A stretch of 64,000 bases of DNA, from positions 23,611-87,610 of the forward strand of contig CANQVK010000010.1 in the NCBI GenBank assembly GCA_947627275.1, written 5' to 3'. The notes beneath the pieces were generated by a model. It searched no databases. It saw only the letters and a program-made list of their open reading frames with translations, and was not told the DNA's origin. Each line of letters opens with the position of its first letter. Within the stretch, counting starts at the first letter, position 1. Shown here piece by piece: positions 60,569-64,000 of the stretch. Source of the DNA: an uncultured Ruminococcus sp. (lineage in GTDB: Bacteria > Bacillota > Clostridia > Oscillospirales > Ruminococcaceae). The position numbers and the translations under genes are program-made.

Positions 60569-61027
60569 TCTTTCACTTCCCTAAGGCATATATGCGCTTC
60601 AAATCAATTGATCTGTTAATATAGTGTCGGAAAAAGTCCGATTTGTGGCAGGTATTTTTAATTTCGGGATTCTGCACAAATTCACATGCGCCTTTTTGTA
60701 AAACTTTACTATGCAATTATACAGCATTCTTTATAAAATTGCAAACGCTAAAATATTTTGGCGTTTGCTATAAACTCATATCTCTCAGCGAACGTTCTCT
60801 CCTGCGAAGCGTCACTTATTATGAACAAAAATTGATTTCCGTGGTTAAAGACAGGATAAGTCGGCTGCGCATTTATTGTGCAATTCAAACAGTTTGTTGT
60901 ATAAACATCAAGTTTTTTTCGTCGCAGCTTTTGCTAAACAGAACACGAGAATTAAAGAGAAAACGAGAAAAACAAAGAGAATCAATGAGAAAGTTTTGTA
61001 TAGATTGAAAAAAATCCAGAAAAGCTC
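60569..61027. other. Divergent intergenic region between the sigma gene and rplM promoter
   Basis: Contains the hairpin at 60741-60768 and AT-rich sequence. A 121-codon open frame on the plus strand crosses the hairpin and has no ribosome site; I do not regard it as a gene. Confidence 0.6.
60741..60768. repeat. Palindrome of the second repeat family
   Basis: GCAAACGCTAAAA and TTTTGGCGTTTGC (60741-60768) with a short AT loop. Aligned with 38121-38150 it has 27 of 30 identical bases. A CAGCGAACG motif follows, as at 38170 and, in part, 52350. Confidence 0.8.
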
Positions 61028-61056
61028 TTGACTTTTTATAAACTTTCCTGTATAAT
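61028..61056 (+). promoter_or_regulatory. Promoter of rplM-rpsI
   Basis: TTGACT (61028-61033), 17-base spacer, TATAAT (61051-61056). Confidence 0.9.
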
Positions 61057-61062
61057 TACTAT

Positions 61063-61147
61063 TGTTGCTTTCGGAGGCGGGTCATAAGCCGATATTTGAC
61101 GGTTTTCCTCCTCTGAATATCTTAATTCATTACAGGAGGAAATAAAT
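61063..61147 (+). promoter_or_regulatory. rplM leader with competing helices (candidate L13 leader)
   Basis: GGAGG (61073-61077) can pair with CCTCC (61107-61111), forming a hairpin around GGGTCATAAGCC. The same TCCTCCT can instead pair with the CAGGAGGA ribosome site (61133-61140). The two are mutually exclusive. A leader of this kind, bound by L13, is known before rplM in Firmicutes; that this one belongs to that class is an inference. Confidence 0.6.
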
Positions 61148-61576
61148 ATGTCAACTACTCTGGCAAAACCGGCTGAAGTAAACCGTACATGGTATATTAT
61201 CGACGCTGCCGGTCAGCCTCTCGGACGCGTAGCTGCTAAGGCTGCTCATATCCTCAGAGGCAAGCATAAGCCTACTTTCACTCCCAACGTTGACTGCGGC
61301 GACTTCGTTATCGTGATCAACTGTGATAAGGCTGTTCTCACAGGAAAAAAACTCGATCAGAAAAAATATTACTGGCACACAGGCTGGATCGGCGGTCTTA
61401 AGTCCATCTCTTACAAGGATATGATGGCTGATCAGGCTGACAGAGCTATGATGATCGCTGTAAACGGTATGCTCCCCAGCAATACTCTTGGCAGAAATCA
61501 GATCAAGCGTCTGAAGGCTTACAAGGGCGCAGAGCATAAGCACGAGGCTCAGAAGCCCGTTGCATACACACTTTAA
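61148..61576 (+). CDS. rplM: 50S ribosomal protein L13
   Basis: Large-subunit assembly protein. The 142-residue product has [21 protein letters not shown], the [24 protein letters not shown] block and [21 protein letters not shown] strong AGGAGGAAATAA precedes the ATG. It is 14 bases before rpsI. Confidence 0.97.
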   Translation: MSTTLAKPAEVNRTWYIIDAAGQPLGRVAAKAAHILRGKHKPTFTPNVDCGDFVIVINCDKAVLTGKKLDQKKYYWHTGWIGGLKSISYKDMMADQADRAMMIAVNGMLPSNTLGRNQIKRLKAYKGAEHKHEAQKPVAYTL

Positions 61577-61590
61577 GGAGGCGCTTTAAA

Positions 61591-61992
61591 ATGTACGAAT
61601 CAAAGGTAAAATACTACTACGGAACAGGCAGAAGAAAGCACTCCGTTGCAAGAGTCAGAATTTATCCCGGTTCAGGCAATGTAACCATAAACGGCAGAAA
61701 TATCGATGATTATTTCGGTCTCGAGACTCTTAAGCTCATCGTTCGTCAGCCCCTTGCTCTCACCGATAACCTCGATAAGTTCGACATTGTCTGCACTGTC
61801 ACAGGCGGCGGTGTTACTGGTCAGGCCGGCGCTATCCGCCACGGCGTTTCAAGAGCTCTCCTCGCTTTCAATGAGGAGCTTCGCCCTGTTCTTAAAAAGG
61901 CTGGCTTCCTCACTCGTGACCCGAGAATGAAGGAAAGAAAAAAATACGGTCTCAAAGCCGCTCGTCGCGCTCCGCAGTTCTCAAAGCGTTAA
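61591..61992 (+). CDS. rpsI: 30S ribosomal protein S9
   Basis: Small-subunit protein whose C-terminal tail reaches the P site. The 133-residue product has [40 protein letters not shown] and the basic end [27 protein letters not shown]. It forms an operon with rplM. The mobile element begins 120 bases further on. Confidence 0.97.
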   Translation: MYESKVKYYYGTGRRKHSVARVRIYPGSGNVTINGRNIDDYFGLETLKLIVRQPLALTDNLDKFDIVCTVTGGGVTGQAGAIRHGVSRALLAFNEELRPVLKKAGFLTRDPRMKERKKYGLKAARRAPQFSKR

Positions 61993-62072
61993 AAGATTTT
62001 TTCAGAAACGCCTGTTTTACGGTATTTTCGAGAAATTCTTACAAAGTTGTTCAACTAAAAACTGTGAATGTA

Positions 62073-62109
62073 AACCTCTTTGTCGGGAGACCGACAGAGA
62101 GGTTTTTTT
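62073..62109 (+). terminator. Terminator of rplM-rpsI
   Basis: AACCTCTTTGTCGG (62073-62086), loop GAGA, CCGACAGAGAGGTT (62091-62104) with one mismatch, followed by TTTTT. It abuts the 3' end of the integrase remnant. Confidence 0.88.
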
Positions 62110-62111
62110 GT

Positions 62112-63272
62112 TTAGGTCAGTTCATCGGAAAGTTTATCATCAATCGTGTCAGCAAGACGAATTTTCTGCTTTTGAAGCACATCGGCATATATGTTCGCTG
62201 TAACACCTATGTCACAATGACCGAGATGTTCAGAGATCACTTTCAGGTCAACTCCACTGTTAAGCAGAAGCGTAGCATTGCAATGCCTGAGCTTATGTAG
62301 AGTCATATCATCGAATTCCGTTCCTTTCGTCATACGCTTCAATGAATGGTACACAGAGCTGCGGTCACGGTAGTTTCCCAAACCCGAGGGAAAGACCATT
62401 TCGGGGTGAGCATACTTATTGCCGAGAGCCATTTTCAGCTTTTCCACATAGGCTTGCTGCTCCCTGAGACACTTCTCCACAGTCGAATTCATCGCTATCA
62501 GTCGGACGCTGCTTTTGGTCTTTGGTGAATCAAGATAGCACTCCCCGTCAACACAAGAAAGTGTATGGTGAATGAATATTGTTTTCTTCTCAAAGTCAAT
62601 ATCCTCCCACACTAAACCGAGGCATTCTCCTATCCTCATACCGGTGAACAGTAGAACGATCAGGATACGCTTCACATCTTCGTCCCATGTCTTGTCACGG
62701 ATAAGGTGAAGAAACCGCTTTGTCTCCTCCTCAGAAAGAGAATAACGCTTGCCACTGTCCCTTTTCTTTGGAATGATAACGTTCTGACAAGGATTTTCCC
62801 TTGCAAAACCCTGCTGTAAGGCTCTGCGGTAAATGCTCTGCACCACGATATAGACCTTTCTTACCGAGATCGCATTCAAATGATGCTCTTTGCCAAGCAC
62901 TTTCAGAAATTCGGTCAGCATCGGCGTGGTGATGTCTTTGAGCTTCTTATTACCAAGAATCGGAGCGATGTGATTTCTGTACTGACTTTCATAGTTCTGA
63001 ACAGTAGTAGGCTTCAATTCTTAGGGAGCATAGTTCTCAAAATACCATTCAGCCAACTCTGAAAAACGCATATTCTCGTTGAGCTGTGCGTAACCCTTGC
63101 AGTGCCTTTCAAACTCAAAAGCGTACTCCTGTGCCAGTTTTTCTGCTTTTTTCGGTGATGTACCTTCCGGCGGAACATAGGTTGTGGATTTGACGATCTG
63201 CTTTCCGCTGATGTCACGTCCTGTGAAAACTCTTATAAGAAACTTTCCGTTTCTGTTTGTAATATTTGCCAT
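62112..63272 (-). pseudogene. int: Tyrosine recombinase (integrase) interrupted by an in-frame stop
   Basis: Integrase for a phage or conjugative element. The N-terminal piece (ATG 63272, SD AAAGGAG) has the arm-binding domain MANITNRNGKFLIRVFTG and the start of the core-binding domain, ending at a TAA (63021-63023). The same frame then continues at once (ELKPTTVQNYESQYRNHI) to the C-terminal catalytic domain with arginine in TGMRIGECLG, H-x-x-R in LHKLRHCNA, HLGH and the nucleophile tyrosine in ANIYADV. All catalytic residues are intact, and only the stop breaks it. A TTG at 63017 could restart the second part, without a good ribosome site. No excisionase was seen. Confidence 0.88.
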
Positions 63273-63289
63273 ATTATCTCCTTTACGGA

Positions 63290-63362
63290 CTATGGCATAT
63301 CTCGCATTCTAATTGTAGCGCGCTATTTTGTTTCTGTCAAGCGTTTTTGAGATATGCCATAG
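63290..63362 (-). promoter_or_regulatory. Integrase promoter flanked by a 14-bp inverted repeat
   Basis: CTATGGCATATCTC (63290-63303) and GAGATATGCCATAG (63349-63362) are a perfect inverted pair. Each contains a small palindrome, TATGGCATA or TATGCCATA. Between them lies a minus-strand promoter TTGACA (63335-63340), 17-base spacer, TACAAT (63312-63317). The layout suggests repressor sites on both sides of the promoter. Confidence 0.75.
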
Positions 63363-63373
63363 CTTTTCGTCTT

Positions 63374-64000
63374 TTATTCTAACTCTGTGTTTCTTGTTTT
63401 GTTGAATTTAAACCGGGCAAAATCCTCCGACAAACCGCAAGCTGAAATGAAAGCCTTAGCCTTTTTCAACTCACGGGAAAGTTCGTCCTCTCTGCTGATA
63501 CGCTTTGATTGAGCATTTAGCTTTTCACGAGAGAACAGTGCCTTTTCTTCCTCTTTCTTTTTGTAGCCTGCAAGCTCCGAAGCCGAAGCATCGTACTTGA
63601 CTTTTAGAACATTATATTTATGTACGGCTTCATCACGCTCTTTGCGGAGCTTCTTGGTCTGCTTCTGAGAAGCCACTTGCTTTTTGGCGAGATCGGAGAT
63701 GTTCTCCCAATCCTTTTGCGATACCGTGACCTTACCCCCGAAAACTGTCTTACCAGTTTCCACGTTGTCAATCTCCGTGAGCTTTGCTTTCTTCTTTGCA
63801 GCCTTATCAAGCTCGGCACGGGCTTCATCACGTTCAGAAATAAGCTGCTCCTTTTCAGCTTCAAGCTCCCTGATCTTGTCCTTATGTTCGCCGTACTCCT
63901 GCACGGTATAACTGTACCCTCTGGACTTCTTCGGTTCGGATATTTCAATGCCGTGAGCCGTGCAAATCTGGTGCAGGACTTCCCACTCGGATAATCGCCA
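63374..64000 (-). CDS. C-terminal part of a MobV/Pre-like mobilisation protein (cut by window edge)
   Basis: The frame is open from the right edge to 63374. It reads WRLSEWEVLHQICTAHGIEI and then a KKSRGYSY segment, followed by a long charged coiled coil (KIRELEAEKEQLISERDEAR, AELDKAAKKKAKLTEI) and ends RNTELE. This resembles the C-terminal coiled-coil part of MobV/Pre relaxases from Firmicute mobilisable elements, from memory; the catalytic part is beyond the edge. Next to the integrase, it suggests an integrative mobilisable element. An internal GTG at 63904 is not likely to be the true start. Confidence 0.62.
   Translation of the reverse strand, partial: WRLSEWEVLHQICTAHGIEISEPKKSRGYSYTVQEYGEHKDKIRELEAEKEQLISERDEARAELDKAAKKKAKLTEIDNVETGKTVFGGKVTVSQKDWENISDLAKKQVASQKQTKKLRKERDEAVHKYNVLKVKYDASASELAGYKKKEEEKALFSREKLNAQSKRISREDELSRELKKAKAFISACGLSEDFARFKFNKTRNTELE

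Noticed and set aside
60643..61008. Plus-strand 121-codon open frame upstream of rplM
   Set aside because: It crosses a palindromic repeat, has no Shine-Dalgarno site and no recognisable features.
1..64000. CRISPR array or classical insertion sequence with transposase
   Set aside because: I saw no spaced direct repeats of CRISPR type and no transposase frame; the inverted-repeat elements are non-coding.

Overview
The window looks like a chromosomal segment from a cellulolytic, strictly anaerobic Firmicute of the Ruminococcus group (Oscillospiraceae). The evidence is a secreted family 9 cellulase ending in a type I dockerin, a cellobiose phosphorylase, a lipid-anchored family 5 cellulase, pyruvate:ferredoxin oxidoreductase, strong Shine-Dalgarno sequences, and endospore-lineage genes (spoIIR, ylbJ, yqfC, yqfD). 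Species cannot be fixed from this sequence alone; R. flavefaciens or R. albus relatives are the best guess.

Layout. Positions 1-20583 are almost entirely minus-strand housekeeping genes packed with ATGA overlaps: leuS (partial), rsfS, an LCP cell-wall ligase, yqeK, nadD, yhbY, rdgB, ftsY, then smc, a radical SAM gene, rnc, plsX, trmFO, topA, dprA, a SpoU-type methyltransferase, the infC-rpmI-rplT operon and spoIIR. Positions 20831-34266 are mostly plus strand and carry the cellulose block: an LRR surface protein, the GH9 cellulase, a VWA lipoprotein (minus), pth-mfd, a lipoprotein with a jelly-roll-like domain, and cellobiose phosphorylase. Positions 34474-47428 hold an orphan ArsR regulator, an amidohydrolase, tadA, rplJL with its leader, polA, rimI-tsaD and sporulation genes. 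Positions 47445-60568 hold the GH5 cellulase, metG, PFOR, and an ECF sigma gene followed by a membrane-anchored beta-propeller protein. Positions 61028-61992 are rplM-rpsI, and from 62112 to the right edge there is the end of a mobile element (interrupted integrase plus a relaxase-like protein).

How it works together. The GH9 enzyme is built to be docked onto a cellulosome scaffold and the GH5 enzyme to stay on the cell membrane. Soluble cellodextrins would be taken up and cleaved inside the cell by the GH94 phosphorylase, and pyruvate would go through PFOR. All three cellulose genes have a promoter with a TTGCAA -35 box, a 17-base spacer and a TATAAT-like -10 box.

The most unusual material is between genes. 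Four intergenic elements of 156-163 bp (24396, 30423, 37797, 45833) have different terminal inverted repeats but the same internal plan: two CAAGG-type boxes 33-34 bases apart around a small central hairpin, with stems that change sequence between copies while staying paired. There is also a candidate small RNA at 56313-56469 with its own promoter, two tandem hairpins, an exposed CTCCTTTC tract complementary to Shine-Dalgarno sequences, and a terminator. Other palindromic repeat families lie at 641, 6441, 38119 and 60741.
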